DNA from: Eucommia ulmoides
Taxonomy: Eukaryota > Streptophyta > Magnoliopsida > Garryales > Eucommiaceae
Length of the DNA stretch: 64,000 nucleotides
Reading direction: 5' to 3'
Assembly (NCBI GenBank): GCA_016647705.1
Contig: CM028334.1
Span: forward strand, 682,001-746,000
Both the position numbers and the translations under genes were made by a program. Of this stretch, positions 15,901 through 27,700 are shown piece by piece (within the stretch, counting starts at the first letter, position 1; each line of letters begins with the position of its first letter). The notes under the pieces were generated by a model, which was given only the letters and a program-made list of their open reading frames with translations, made no database searches and was not told where the DNA came from.

Positions 15901-17510
15901 TTTGATTGATCTATAAGACAAATCGGACTCAAAAATTGAAAAAAATCGTTCTGTTTAGTACACAAAGTCAATCCCGGACCAAATTTTTTTAAAAGTACAC
16001 AACTCAATTGCCTTTGATAGGCATACATTATGTAGAGAGTGTGACATATGTTGTGACAGATTTTCAATGTAATGCGTTAAGGCCCCGTTTGGTTAGTGTT
16101 CCCAACCAAATCCAATCCAACCCAACCCAAAAAATTTGGATTTGATTTTTGGGAACGCTTTTGGCAAACACATAACTCAACCCAACCCAACCCAAAAAAT
16201 AGGAATTGATTCTCAAAATCCTAAAGAAATCAGAAACAAAAAAAAAAAAAGGTTTATTTTTGTGCCCAAAGTTCTCTACTTTCGTTTTCATCTGCCGGCC
16301 GATCACCACCACCCGCCGCCAGCCACCGTACTTTCTAGGGGTTGGTTGAGTAATTTTCTCAAAAGTAGGACCCCATGGTACAACAAGTTAATGCCTAGTC
16401 ACGTGAAGAATATATATATATATATTTTTTATTTTTTATTTTTAAATGTGTCCGGACCAATTTAGGTGCAACTCGACTAATCATTTCATCAGACGATTTT
16501 ACATTTAAGATTAAATCGAATATTGGTTGACAAGGAAAATATTATATCTCTTTACTAGTCGGACTGAGACAAACAAAATACTTCTAATATTGAATTAGAC
16601 CAACGTTGGCATGTGCTTTTACTAAATTTAAATTTAGTTGAAAAAAAGCCAAACAAACTTTCATTAATTTAAATTTTGTGAATATAAAACTTAATAAATA
16701 AAGGATTTTTTTTTATAAAATTAATATTAACTAAATTGTACATACTATTTAATGTTAATTAAAATATCGACAAATATTAGATAATTAATTAATATATTTT
16801 TTTAAAAATAGAGAAGTATTTGATAAAAACCCTATAAATAAAATTTAATTTTAAGAATAAAAATAATTTTTGTAATTTTTTTTTTTTTGGAAGCAAAGTA
16901 CAAATTTTAGTGCATTAGAGAGTTGAACCTTGAACTAGCTCTAGTGTAGAAGCCAGCATTGATGGAAGTGCCTCCTCCCAACACCCTCGCCCTGGAATTA
17001 AAGACCCCGTCGGTGGAGATGAAGACTTGGCTGGCCGACGCCGCCGACGTGTCGGCCAACGAGATGTGGAAGTTCCGCAGGAACGACACGTTGGCGTTTC
17101 CGAACGGCGCACCGCCTCTCTCCAGCACCAACACCGTGAAATTCCGGGACAGGGTGGCGGCGAGGGGGCATCCGGTGGTGCCGCCGCCCACGATGATGTA
17201 GTCGTAGCCCTTGATGCGGCCGCGAGGTGAAGACGCCGGAGAGGAGAATGTGCTTGCCGGTTTGATGAATGGGTATCGATTTTTCCAGAAATAATCTCTA
17301 CCTGCATTAATCAGTAGATAAATGGGTAATCAAAATGATATTTTAATTACCCAGAACAAAAAAAAACAGCAGAAAGTTCATGTTTTTTTCCCTGAATTCT
17401 TGTAAAAAATCAAAAAGAAAGCTCAAATCATTGTTTAAAATTCTTGAAGAAGCATTAAAGATTTTGAATCCACATTGCCATGATGACCTCAAATGGGTGA
17501 ATACACACCG

Positions 17511-17552
<42 letters not shown>

Positions 17553-17827
17553 AGAGTTAGAGAGAGAAAGAGATCAATTGTTCTCCCTCTAAAAAACCCA
17601 GATCAGAATTTTGAAGAAAACAACAAAATTTTACTCGGTGAAGGAAATCAAAATGTGTGTGAGAGAGAGAGATGAATATATATATATACTAGAAACCCAG
17701 ATGAGAGGAGAGAGAAAATTGAAGTGAGAGAGTAAGAACCTTGACAAGAAGAAAGTGCGCAAAGCCATAGAAGAAGAAGAAGAAGAAGAAAGAGGTTATA
17801 AACTTCTGTTCCTCCAACCACGCCCAT
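12955..17827 (-). CDS. HTH: HOTHEAD-type GMC oxidoreductase (FAD-dependent)
   Basis: Six exons on the minus strand: 17740-17827, 16929-17301, 14542-14852, 13912-14297, 13157-13725, 12955-13009. They sum to 1782 nt and 593 residues, the length of Arabidopsis HOTHEAD. Signal peptide about 1-28; FAD-binding glycine loop VGGGTTG at about 67-73; GMC signature segment ARVLGGGTSINAG; C-terminal catalytic region WHYHGG (527-532) and GTNPQ (564-568), which supply the His/Asn pair of GMC enzymes. Arabidopsis HTH is thought to oxidise long-chain omega-hydroxy fatty acids for cutin and its loss fuses floral organs; this role is inherited from the family. The start is set at 17827, before the hydrophobic segment. 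An in-frame ATG at 17953 would add a GA-repeat-encoded Arg/Glu stretch and spoil the signal peptide. Intron 2 holds a Mutator-like MITE. Confidence 0.93.
14988..15712. mobile_element. Mutator-like foldback MITE in HOTHEAD intron 2
   Basis: A 725-bp element. It begins GGAAAAAGTACAATTTAGAC and ends with the inverse; the terminal inverted repeats extend about 200 bp (for example ATCATAACGTTTCAAAATGAT and its counterpart near 15605). It is flanked by a 10-bp direct duplication TAAAATCTTA (14978-14987 and 15713-15722). The centre is CT-rich on one side and GA-rich on the other, with GTTGCAGGGGGT-like words. It has no coding capacity, and the size and duplication fit non-autonomous Mutator-like elements. 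Confidence 0.8.
16082..16260. repeat. MITE-like fragment with CAACC minisatellite
   Basis: Begins TAAGGCCCCGTTTGGTTAGTG, the typical end of a TAA-targeting MITE. Repeated CCAACCCAACCC units occur at 16110-16130 and 16178-16196. The other end was not recognised, so it may be truncated. Confidence 0.35.
16449..16501 (+). mobile_element. SINE-like 3' domain, copy in HOTHEAD intron 2
   Basis: Matches the recurring motif GTCCGGACCAATTT...GCA.CTCGACTAATCA...GACGATTTTA. Similar copies are at 23103-23165 (minus), 38372-38425, 51783-51834 and 60085-60140 (minus). The core resembles the conserved 3' 'Angio-domain' of plant SINEs, from memory. Confidence 0.5.
17510..17555. repeat. (TC)n(AC)n microsatellite in HOTHEAD intron 1
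   Basis: TC run followed directly by an AC run and then GA-rich sequence. Confidence 0.85.
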
Positions 17828-17881
17828 CGAGAGGCGGACAGATCCCTCAGAGAAATCGACTTTAGTTTCAGAAGGAAAACC

Positions 17882-17882
17882 A

Positions 17883-17932
<50 letters not shown>

Positions 17933-17936
17933 CCTC
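17882..17936. repeat. (TC)n tract in the HOTHEAD leader
   Basis: Nearly pure TC repeat about 55 bp upstream of the chosen start codon, i.e. GA-rich on the mRNA strand. Comparable CT/GA tracts precede the NHL, RHD3 and TMN genes. Confidence 0.85.
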
Positions 17937-18162
17937 CACACCCTGCACTTCAACCTCCTTCTTCAGGTGGCTCCTTCTGGTTGGCCTTGTTCTCTGTGTA
18001 TTCCACATTGCCTCTCATTTTATACATGCACATATAATTAACTATAAGCACATACGAGAGAGAGAGAGAGAGAGATCTAGACTTAATGATAAGAAATAAC
18101 CTTTACTTCCCCTAAATTTAGAACATATTTTGATCACACCCCATTACTCTATGTAAAAGTAG

Positions 18163-18655
18163 GGATGTTAATGGTTCGGTTTCGGCCCGGATTCATATAA
18201 AATCAAAACCAAAACCGTTAGACATGTACCAAATAAAAAAACACAACTAAAATTGCCGGGCTTTTTTAAACGGTGTTAAAACGGAACTATTTAACTTTAT
18301 ACAAAACCCAAATCAAAATCGCGAAACTATTTAAGATTTTTCAATTTTATTAAAATACCAAAACCACGAATTTGCAGACCATTATTTTTTATATAGAAAC
18401 AAAAACATAACTAAAATAAAAAAAACAAATATATATTGGACGTTAAACTGTAAAAATATAAAAAAATAGGGTGTATATGTCATAAAAATATATCTAAAAT
18501 ATCGATTACACGGTTCGATTTCACGGTTAATATCCCAAAACCAAAACTAAAACTACTTCGGTTGCTAATTTTAAAATCAAAATCGCAATCATACCATTTA
18601 ATCAGTTTTAAAACCGGACCATTCTATTTGGATTTTCTTGGTTACCAATCGGTTT
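18163..18655. repeat. Degenerate element related to 1976-2813
   Basis: Begins GTAGGGATGTTAATGGTTCGG and carries the same alternating AAAATCAAAACC / GGTTTTAAAACC vocabulary as the block at 1976-2813. The right end (near GGTTACCAATCGGTTTG) is approximate. Non-coding. Confidence 0.4.
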
Positions 18656-18659
18656 GAAA

Positions 18660-19236
18660 AAATAATAGGATTGTATTTATAAATATTAAAAAATTAGGGG
18701 GTGGTAAATGTTAATATTTTGAAGATAATAATAATAATGGATGGGGGATAAAGACAGCAGATATCCTGCCGATTGAGAATTAAATGACGCTGAAACTCCA
18801 ACCGGGAAAATTACATTTAATGTCACGGTTGGAGTTGTAAATTGTAATCAATGCATGGCCGTCCGATTACTTTCATCATCTAATCACAGCCGTCAGAATT
18901 TGGACAACTCACCCCATACAACTCATACTAGAGTAATATTAATATTTTAAAAGATTTTTTTTTGGATTTTTGATGAATATTTTTATGAAATCAAAATTTT
19001 AACGTCGAATAAAAATTATTGTAATTTTTCCATGTAAAAAGTTAATCGTTTAAAAAAACTTATAATGATTTTTGAATTTTTTTCATCTAAAAAAATTCTT
19101 ATAATGCGTGGATAGTAAAAATTAAAATTTTAATTTCGTTATCTATATACTAAAAAATTATTTTTTAGAAAAAACTTGGGTTGCAATTTAAAAATAGTTT
19201 ATTTTAAGATCTGAACTCTAAAGGGGAGATTCACGG
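18660..19236. other. AT-rich intergenic stretch
   Basis: Spacer upstream of the HOTHEAD-type gene with short inverted words around 18960-19120. No gene was seen. Confidence 0.35.
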
Positions 19237-19755
19237 ATAATTTTGGAGGGTGGGAAAGGAAGAGCTGGTGCGTCGCGTCAAAGGCCATCACGCAATGCCG
19301 CGCACAAGGAAGGGCGGCGGGTGGGAAAAGAATTCCCCCCCGTTCAAGCAGAGTGTGAATACGGTCTATAGTCAAAAAGAAGAAGTCAATTCAGAAACAA
19401 CTAGGCAAGCAAATGCCGTTTGTGCCCTTTGATTCGTTTGCTCTTTTCGTTCCACATGCAGTAGTTTCCTATTCGGACTTCTCTCCTGTTTACTTAGAAG
19501 ATCTATGAAATTCTGGAAACTCCATCGAATCGTACTAACTAATCGCTTGCACGGCCTCAACTGAAAGAAGAGATGAAATAAAAATGTTTGGAAAACGTTA
19601 GTTTTGTCCGAATTCAAAAGAGCGTGCCTGCTCACTCTTGGTGGAGCCTTTCTTCTCCAATGAGACTCACTTCTAGGGGAGCGGGAGAGGGACCGAAGCA
19701 AACAAGCAAGTAACCGAAGATTGCAAACTAAAAGAGGAAGCGACAGACAAGTGAT
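19237..19755. other. Possible nuclear insert of mitochondrial DNA
   Basis: An abrupt block of balanced base composition, without A/T homopolymers, in the middle of very AT-rich spacer. Its style (for example GAAGCAAACAAGCAAGTAACC, GGGGAGCGGGAGAGGGACCG) resembles plant mitochondrial intergenic DNA. The open frames in it look like no known protein. No boundary duplication is visible. The call rests on composition and style only. Confidence 0.35.
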
Positions 19756-22165
19756 TTTAGAAATAATTAGTTTTTATTATAATTTAAAATTGTATATTAT
19801 ATAATTCTCAGTGTTGAGTTTTAAATTTTTATTTGTAAAATAATTTATTTTTTAGAGAAAAACAAATTTTTGATTTGTACTCTCAAATTTGTCAAATTGC
19901 ACTTTTAATCACTCAATTTTCACATTTGTTTCAATTTTATTAAATTAAAAATATTATTAATAATTTTAGATGAAAAATAAGTCGTGTTCGGCACATGACT
20001 TTATTATGAAATATTTTCGCTATTTTATTACTGTACTAACTCTAAAATGTTGTTTTTAAACTTTATTTTTAAGGAATGACTTATTTTAAGATCAATTAAC
20101 TAATTTTTCATTTATTGGCCATAATTAAGCATTAATCATAATATAGATATATAATTAAAATTGATAAATTATAGCTTTACTTTATGTGATTTTAGTAAGT
20201 GAATAAATGTTATTGAAATTGCATTTTAATCCCTATATTTTATAATTTTCCAAACGAAGTCCATTTTTTAAAAAAAAAAAATTGCTAACCGAAAATCAAT
20301 TTTACATTTTAATTAATCAAGAAATTCAAATTTACTGCAGCTGTACGGAAGCAACATCAGATGATGTTAAATGGAATTCAATGTGTGCAAACTAACCATT
20401 GTACCATTGCCAATTTTTTTTTTTTTTTTTTTCGAATATCCACGAATATCTTCACACCCATACAGGACGTAAGACAAATCTCGTTTGAGGTGCGTGATTA
20501 TTCCTCCCAACAAGTATTTTTTCACATGCTCGAACCCCTGACTTTACAGAGGTCTCTCAACTATTTTAACTCAAGTATACAATACTATTCGAGAATTCAA
20601 TTCAATTAATCTTCAATACTATTTGAGAATTCAATTCAATTAATCTTCTATTTTTTAATTTTATTTTTTTTGTTTTTTTTATAAAAAAATAATTTTTTAG
20701 TTCTCGTCAATATGTTTTTCTATTTTTTAATATTTTAATTAACATTAACCATAATATTAAACGCAAATTCAATTTAGTTAATATTAACTAAATAACTCGA
20801 AAGAAAAAAAACGTGGTGGACTAGATATTACAAATCACTTATTTACAAGTATATAATCTAATAAGTTTTTATAAATATTTTTATTTTATTTTAAAAATAT
20901 ATATTTTTTATTTCTTACTTTATCAAAATAAAATAAAAAAGATCTAATATTTTTTATTATATTATATTTATAGTCCACCAAACTGGTAATAAGTGCTATA
21001 TAATGACAATCTATTATTATTTAGTAACTATTAAGGCCTGAAGGGTTAGGAGAAGGATTTGTCTTACTCTATTGAAAGTTGAGGCACATAAAATAAATTT
21101 ATTATTTTTTTTAGTGTAAAAATTCAATATTATTTTTTTTTTCATTAAATCAAGGGGTATTTTATAATGGGTCCGAGACCCATTACTATTTAAATTTAGA
21201 AAAAAACCGAATTAGCATATGGTAATTATTTGTTGTACACTAACCTTTACATTCTTTGTTCATTATGTTGTTGTACATCAACATCTGTATCCCTCATTCA
21301 TTATGTTGCTATTAATATTGTTGTTAGGCAGTAACATTTGTATCTCTCCTATTTATTATGTTGTTGTTGATGTGGTGAGAGAATATATATTTGGATTTAT
21401 CTTAAATAATAAATATATAAGTCTTGTTTTTTCAATATGGAGTTCGCAAGTAGTAACCCATTTTAATTTTAATGGTAAAAGTAGAGTTTTCTCTAATTTT
21501 TCGTGAACTATCCATGAAATTAAAATTTTAACCCATGCAATTCACGTGTTACAGTAATTTTTTCAGAAATCTAAAGGTACTGTAATACATGAAAATTAAA
21601 TTATTATTATTTTTTCATATAAAAAATTATAATAATTTTTATGGCGTTGCAATGACTCTTCGAAAAAATTATTGTAATGCGTGTACTGAATGAACTAAAT
21701 TATGAGAGTAGAAGGGGGAGGAATCCAATATCAAAGTTTCTTGACAATTTAAAGATTATGATAATGAAAGGGGATGAGAGAGTCCACCTCCAATTAATGC
21801 ATTTTTATTTTATTTTTGAATAAATTTTGGTTGTGAAAATGACTTTGAAATGCCCTACCACTCACCAATAGCCAAACAGCATAAAATATTATTAATCATT
21901 AATATTAGAAACCTATACATGCATATATTTATGTATAGACATTATTAATGTCTGCTTAAAGACACAATGTCCCCCAAATGTTCCATCCTAGTTTTGTGCT
22001 GCTTCTATTCACCCATGTGCCACTAATCCTACATCCCCCCCCCCCCCCACCCCCCAAAAAAAAAAAAAAAAATTGACTATGATTTTTCAATTTTATTATT
22101 TTTGCATAGGCATAGTTAAAAGGTAAATAATGTACGAATTTAAATTTCTGTTCATACAATCTACG
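19756..22165. other. AT-rich intergenic stretch
   Basis: Long low-complexity spacer. It holds poly-T at about 20407-20431 followed by a dispersed-repeat fragment (20432-20590). Around 21230-21400 there is irregular ATTATGTTGTTG...ACATCTGTATCCCTC repetition. A poly-C then poly-A tract lies at 22028-22072. No gene was recognised. Confidence 0.4.
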
Positions 22166-22529
22166 TGTTAATCCTATATTAAATGTGGAAAGAGTTCGTG
22201 GTCACGTTATAAGTGTTAATCCTATATTAAATGTGGAAAGAGTTCGTGGTCACGTTATAAGTATGAGAAAAAAATCTCACCTCATGAGCCAATTTTTGAG
22301 GTTGAGAGAGACCCGTGACCGCCCTACACTTGTATTACAATCTAGGTTACAACAACTCTATCCCAATAACCATAAAGAAAGAGACTGATCGAGCGTTAGC
22401 AAACCAAAGGTGAAGGGGAGATTGTTGGGTTTATCTGAAAGGAACTGATGGTCAGATTATAAGTGTGAGAAAAAACTTCACCTCATGAGTTAACTTTTGG
22501 GATTAAGAGAAACCCAAAACCACCCCACA
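22166..22529 (+). mobile_element. TRIM-type miniature LTR element, copy 1
   Basis: Two related terminal repeats, about 22166-22328 and 22423-22529, start TGTTAATCC / TGTTGGGTT and end CTACA / CCACA. Between them are about 95 bp with a primer-binding-like site after the first repeat and a purine tract (AGGTGAAGGGGAGAT) before the second. The first repeat contains a 48-bp tandem duplication. No protein is encoded. This fits terminal-repeat retrotransposons in miniature; it is an old copy. Confidence 0.65.
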
Positions 22530-22994
22530 GAAAAGTCACTATAAATTTTTCATATCAAATCATACGGTGACTATCACAGTGCATTGATTTTGAATTTCTA
22601 ATATATTTATTAGATTTTTCAAAAAATTATTGTACCAAGTAAGGTACCTGAATAATAGAGTGCAAAATTTGAGCCCAAGACAAAAATACCCATTTCTAGT
22701 TATAAAAAAAAAAAAAAAAAAAGTTATTTTTTATTTTAATTTTTATTTTTTGATAATTAAAATGAACCACCAACCATGGTCATAAGTTGGAAGGTCCATA
22801 ACTGGGCACTGGGTGTATATATGGATATGTATTGAATACATTTTGTTCAAACCAACTGTCATATTCATACCACACAGACATTGCACATGAAGACAAGCAA
22901 GCTATATATATACTCATATACACACACACATACAGCTGGAAATTGTATACTATTTAATATTTAGTTAAAAATTTACCATCTTTATGGTTAAATT
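22530..22994. other. Intergenic spacer
   Basis: AT-rich with a poly-A run near 22706 and a short AC-rich stretch near 22920. No gene or element end was recognised. Confidence 0.35.
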
Positions 22995-23170
22995 TTTAGG
23001 TGTTAGTCCTGCCGTTGTCTTGATAAAGGTTCGACTTTTCTAAAAAATACTCTGAAAATTAAATTTTGAATTTAATTCTTAATGTACCAGACCGATGTGA
23101 GGAAGTGCGCCCTTAAGATCGTCCAGGAGGTGATTAGTCGAGGTGCGTGTAAACTGGTCCGGATATCATC
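22995..23170 (-). mobile_element. SINE-like element, copy on the minus strand
   Basis: The minus strand reads GTCCGGACCAGTTTACACGC then CACCTCGACTAATCACCTCC and TGGACGATCTTAAGGGCGCA. It continues to a second conserved word, CAACGGCAGGACTAACACC. The same two words recur in that order at 38372-38560 and in the split copy around 51783/53590. It looks like a short non-coding retroposon. Confidence 0.5.
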
Positions 23171-24771
23171 TTACCGCAAAATCAAAAAAAAAAATTCAAA
23201 TTTTTAGGTATTATTTAATTAATCATATTGGGGATCTCAAGCTTTAATGCCTTAAAGTTAAATATAAAATTTAGTTATTATATTGTATAACTGGATATAG
23301 AATTTTAAATGGAATTTTAAATATTAAGTGAAATTTCGAAAATGAAGTAAAATTTGTGTATAGAAAATACGATAATTGTTTGGTACTTTTCACATTAGTC
23401 TAATTTTAGTAGTCCTTAAAAATAATTTTTTTATATTTTTACGATTCCTAAAAAAAGTAATTTTAATATGAAAAAATTATATTTTTATCTCCTAAAATAC
23501 AAGATGACTCAAAAATATTTTCTCCTAACAACGATTCAGACTCAACTCTCTCATTTTTCAGACAAAACATTTTATTTTTTTTTCAGACAAAACATTTTTA
23601 GGAAAAGATTGGAAAAATATTTTTAATTCAATAGAGTAATGAAATGACGAAATATCATCATTAGAAAACCTATTTTTTATCCAAAATCATCAAAAATAAT
23701 TTTTAATTTTCAGAGATTAAAACGAAGACGAAATGTGCAATTTAATAAACCTCGAAGTCCAAATAGAAACCTCAAGGTCCCTCCCTCTATGACATATGAC
23801 AAAATACTGATATTAGAAAGTCATGCGCTAAACGCAACCTATTTTTTTTTAAATCATCAAGAATGTTCACACTTTAAAGGACAAACAAATGTAAAATTGG
23901 AGGGACCAAATGTACAATTTAATAATCCACTTAAAGACATCAAGATCCCTTTATGGGTTCAACCTACCACTGTCTCAGAACTTGCAATTTTAGGGTTTTG
24001 TAGAGCTGAATCAAACCACAAAAATTCAAAACCCAACCAAAAAAACACCTTTCTTGAGCTGAAGTACATATTTGCTGGTCTCTCTCTCTCTCCTCTCTCT
24101 ACACGCATTCAATTTAAACACTGAGCTGAGAAAGAACTGAGCCATAAAACAGCAGTCTTTAAGACACGTTCCAGAAATAATAAATTCACGTGAATAAGGG
24201 GGTTGTCACATCTATTCAGGTAGCCATTATTTCATGACCCAAAAAAAAACACTTATTTGGTCCAAAAATGACAACAATTCATATGGATATGTTCTTAGTA
24301 CAAAAAAACTACCAACCCAAACACAAGCACAAAACATTAGACACAACAAGAAAAGAAGACAATGAAATTACATACCTCAGTAGAATACAAAGATGTTTCA
24401 ATAAATTGTTTTAGACATACACTGCGTTCTACCTTTTTTAAGACAAAAATGGAAGCAACACAAACGGGTCGGGACCTATAATAAGCCCGCCCTTTTAACT
24501 TAAATGGGACATAAATCTGAACCCTAAAACCGGGGTGGGGGTCGAACCTATTTTGGGTTGGGGGGGGCGCTTTTCACAACCAAACAATAGGCCCCTTGTA
24601 TAATGTGGTTCCTACACAACAACCTTAAAAACAACTCATCTCACATGTTTTGCTGTTAAGCGACTTTTGAATCACGTTCGTGCAGCTTCACCACTTTTTT
24701 TTGTAAGGCATAGCAGAAAACCATCGATAAATCCAAACAAAAAAGTTGAATTCCACTATTGAGAATTGGGT
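23171..24771. other. Intergenic spacer downstream of RHD3
   Basis: AT-rich. Around 23380-23720 short words (AAAACATTTT, TTTTTCAGACAAAACATTTT) repeat. A CT run lies near 24080-24100. The last few hundred bases should include the RHD3 3' UTR. An open frame at 23735-24124 has no family resemblance. Confidence 0.4.
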
Positions 24772-27700
24772 TTAAAACGCTTTCTCGTGTGTTGAGGGGC
24801 TTGAGTATTCATTTCCAGGGTCGGAAACAGTTACCTCAGAGGAAGCTGTTGATGATAAATCATTGTTACCGTTAACTTCACTCCTTGAACTTCTTGATGC
24901 GGGTTGAGGGTTTCTCTGAGGATCATTCGTCGTTGCAGGTTTTTGGCCTTCCTCTGCTAGTTTTCTAAGAAGGTTCATCACCGTGGGAAGGAACTTGGTT
25001 GATAATGACAGGAGTCCAGGCAACTGCGTTGTAAGAATTCATAATCAAAAAATTAAGTCGGAAATTCTAATGGTCGCATTATATTCAAATAACATAAAAT
25101 TTGTGTCATTTTTCAAGTATTTCCGATTCATTAACTTCCTAAAAGTCAGGCAATACGCGCTCAAAGTTTGAAGTTATGAATGATATAAAAAAGCAGCGGA
25201 TTCAATACAGCTAATAAGGTGGTGTTTGCTTAGTGTTTTATTCCTGTTCCCAAAAAACTTGGAACAAAAAGAAAACGTTAGGTGACATTTGGTTAGTGTT
25301 TCTGCTTTTCTGTTTCTAATTCCAATAAATTGGGATGAGAATTTTGTTTCCGTTTTGGAGTATTCCAATAATATAAACATATTTATTAACGATCATTATC
25401 CTGAAATTGTTTCTTTTAATTTATGACAACAGAAACAAGAAATAAATTTGATTGCAACATTTGTTCTTTTTTTTTTCTTTTAAATGTATGGTGGTCGGCA
25501 GGGTGGTAGTGGGAGTAGTTTTGTCCGAGTGAATATGAATCAACATTATTTTGTTTCTCAGATTCCAAAGGAATTCAAGAATTACTTCAAAATTACTACC
25601 AATTTTTTGGGAATAGAAACATGTTTACTAAACGCGTTTATGTACATTAATCCCAAAATTTTGGGAGCAGGAACAGAAATTAAGGAACGGAAACAGAAAC
25701 CAAATGGGACCTTAGGAACAGATCTGTTCTATCCCCAAAAACTAAGTCCATCGCTTGCAAATTAATTAAAAAGAAATAATATATGTTTTCTTCCCACATT
25801 TTAGCTTTTGTTCTCAAAATTTTGGACATAAATTCGGAAACAAAAACACTAAACAAACAGGGCCCTCGCCTTTGTCCCAGCTAAGTAGGGGCTTGACTGA
25901 AACTAGCGACTTGGGCTCAATGATGCGTGTGCAACTTATATAAGCAACAAAATAATTTACAAAGATATTCTAAATTTGAGGTATTATTGGTGTTTCTAAT
26001 ATAAGTACACCGAAAAACAACTACCACCCATTGCTCTCAATTTATACAGAGTATAGATAAATAATTTGAGACTTACAGCACCGTTGCGGAATTCTCCTGA
26101 TATGTCAAGCTGTACCCAAAGGGCTTTCATAAGTAGATAACCTACAAAAATGACGCCTAAATACAAAGGATTCCTGCCACAAATAAATTGCCAATGTTAA
26201 GTAGAAAGCAATGGTAACCAATACAAGGATTTAACCACTTGTCCAAACGGCCCATTAAGAAAAAAGGGCGAAGCATACAAAGGATGATGACTACCTCAAC
26301 AGTGTCATAAATTCATTAAAGCCAAGGACAACCATTGCAACAATTGCCCAAGGAGGTGGTAACCAGTTATTACTACGCTTGCTAGCTTCCTGAAATTAAA
26401 GCGCCGAAAAAAAAAAAGAAAAAAAAAACATATCAGCAATTACACTGAGAGAACCCATGAATTCAAGAGAAATTATCAAGAATAAACTTCTTAAAGAACG
26501 AGTAGAGGAGCTAAGAGATGCACATGCAAATTCAAGCTTAAGAATCGATATTGTGCTTACACCACAATTATAAGTAAAAAGTTAATGACAAACCAAACAC
26601 ATGCTAGGGCAGAAGGAAACTCAAAGATATACAGGTAAAAATGACAAAGAAGCATGATCGGGTAGAAAACAAGCTAGTAACAAGTGTAGGATGGTCTTGG
26701 GTCTTTCTCAACCCCAAAAGCTAGCTCATAAGGTGAGGCTTTCCCTCACCCTTATAACCAGACCACCAGCCACTTCCACATCCGATACGGGATAAAATCC
26801 AACAATCTTCCCTTCACACATCGAGCTTTTGGTCGGCTAGCTCTCGACCAGTCTCTCCCTCACTTTCCCTCAGTGACTATTGGGCTAGAGTTGTTGTAAC
26901 CTGCACGCTAATATCAGTGTAGGTTGGCCTTCGGTCGTTCTCAACTCCAAAAGTTAGCTCATGAGGTGAGATTTTCCCTCACACTTAATAATCTGACCAC
27001 CACCCTATTCCACATCCAATGTGGGATAAATCCAACAAAAAGTTGTGCTCATGTTAGTACTTAGTGTTGACATCAATTATTGCCAGTTTTTGTTTTTGAC
27101 TAATTAGTCCCCTTTTGGCTAACTTACTAGAAATACCCATTTTTATCCTACCAGAACTTTACAATCCAGAAACCAAACTAGCACGTTTAGGAAAAAAGAA
27201 TCAGACGCAGGATTAGTAAGTTCAAGGAAATTGAAGATTTTGGGAATCAGGTATGAGATAGCATGCCTGAGCAGAGATGGCTTGAGTGACGGTGTATTCG
27301 GTCTCTGTCTTAAATTGCCTCCACAATGATTTGCATTGGACAGGAGTTATCAAAGTTTTTGATGGAGAAACCTGGGAACAGAACCAAAACAGAGTAAGTT
27401 TTAACGATGCAAGGAAAAGATGACAGTTTTCATCTTTGATTTACAAAACAAACTCCAAAATATACCAAATTAGGTCCTACAAATCGAGGAATCTATGATT
27501 TATAAGGTCACCAGGTGGATGTGTTAATATAGTCAAACCCTTGAAACTAAAAAGATTAAAGATGAATTAATGTTCCAGAAAATAATAACTTGTTACCTCT
27601 TCCCATGTGCTCGAGGCAAGAGGGTCAGATGATGTGGTGCTTTTATTTGTGGTTGCACCACTTCTATTATCCACTAAAGAGAGGGCTAGAGTATTCTCAA

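Noticed and set aside
17828-17953. N-terminal extension of HOTHEAD from the ATG at 17953
   Set aside because: It would translate a GA repeat into Arg/Glu alternation and hide the signal peptide; the start at 17827 fits the family.
19372-19701. 109-codon open frame on the minus strand
   Set aside because: Inside the suspected mitochondrial block; no resemblance to a known mitochondrial or nuclear protein.
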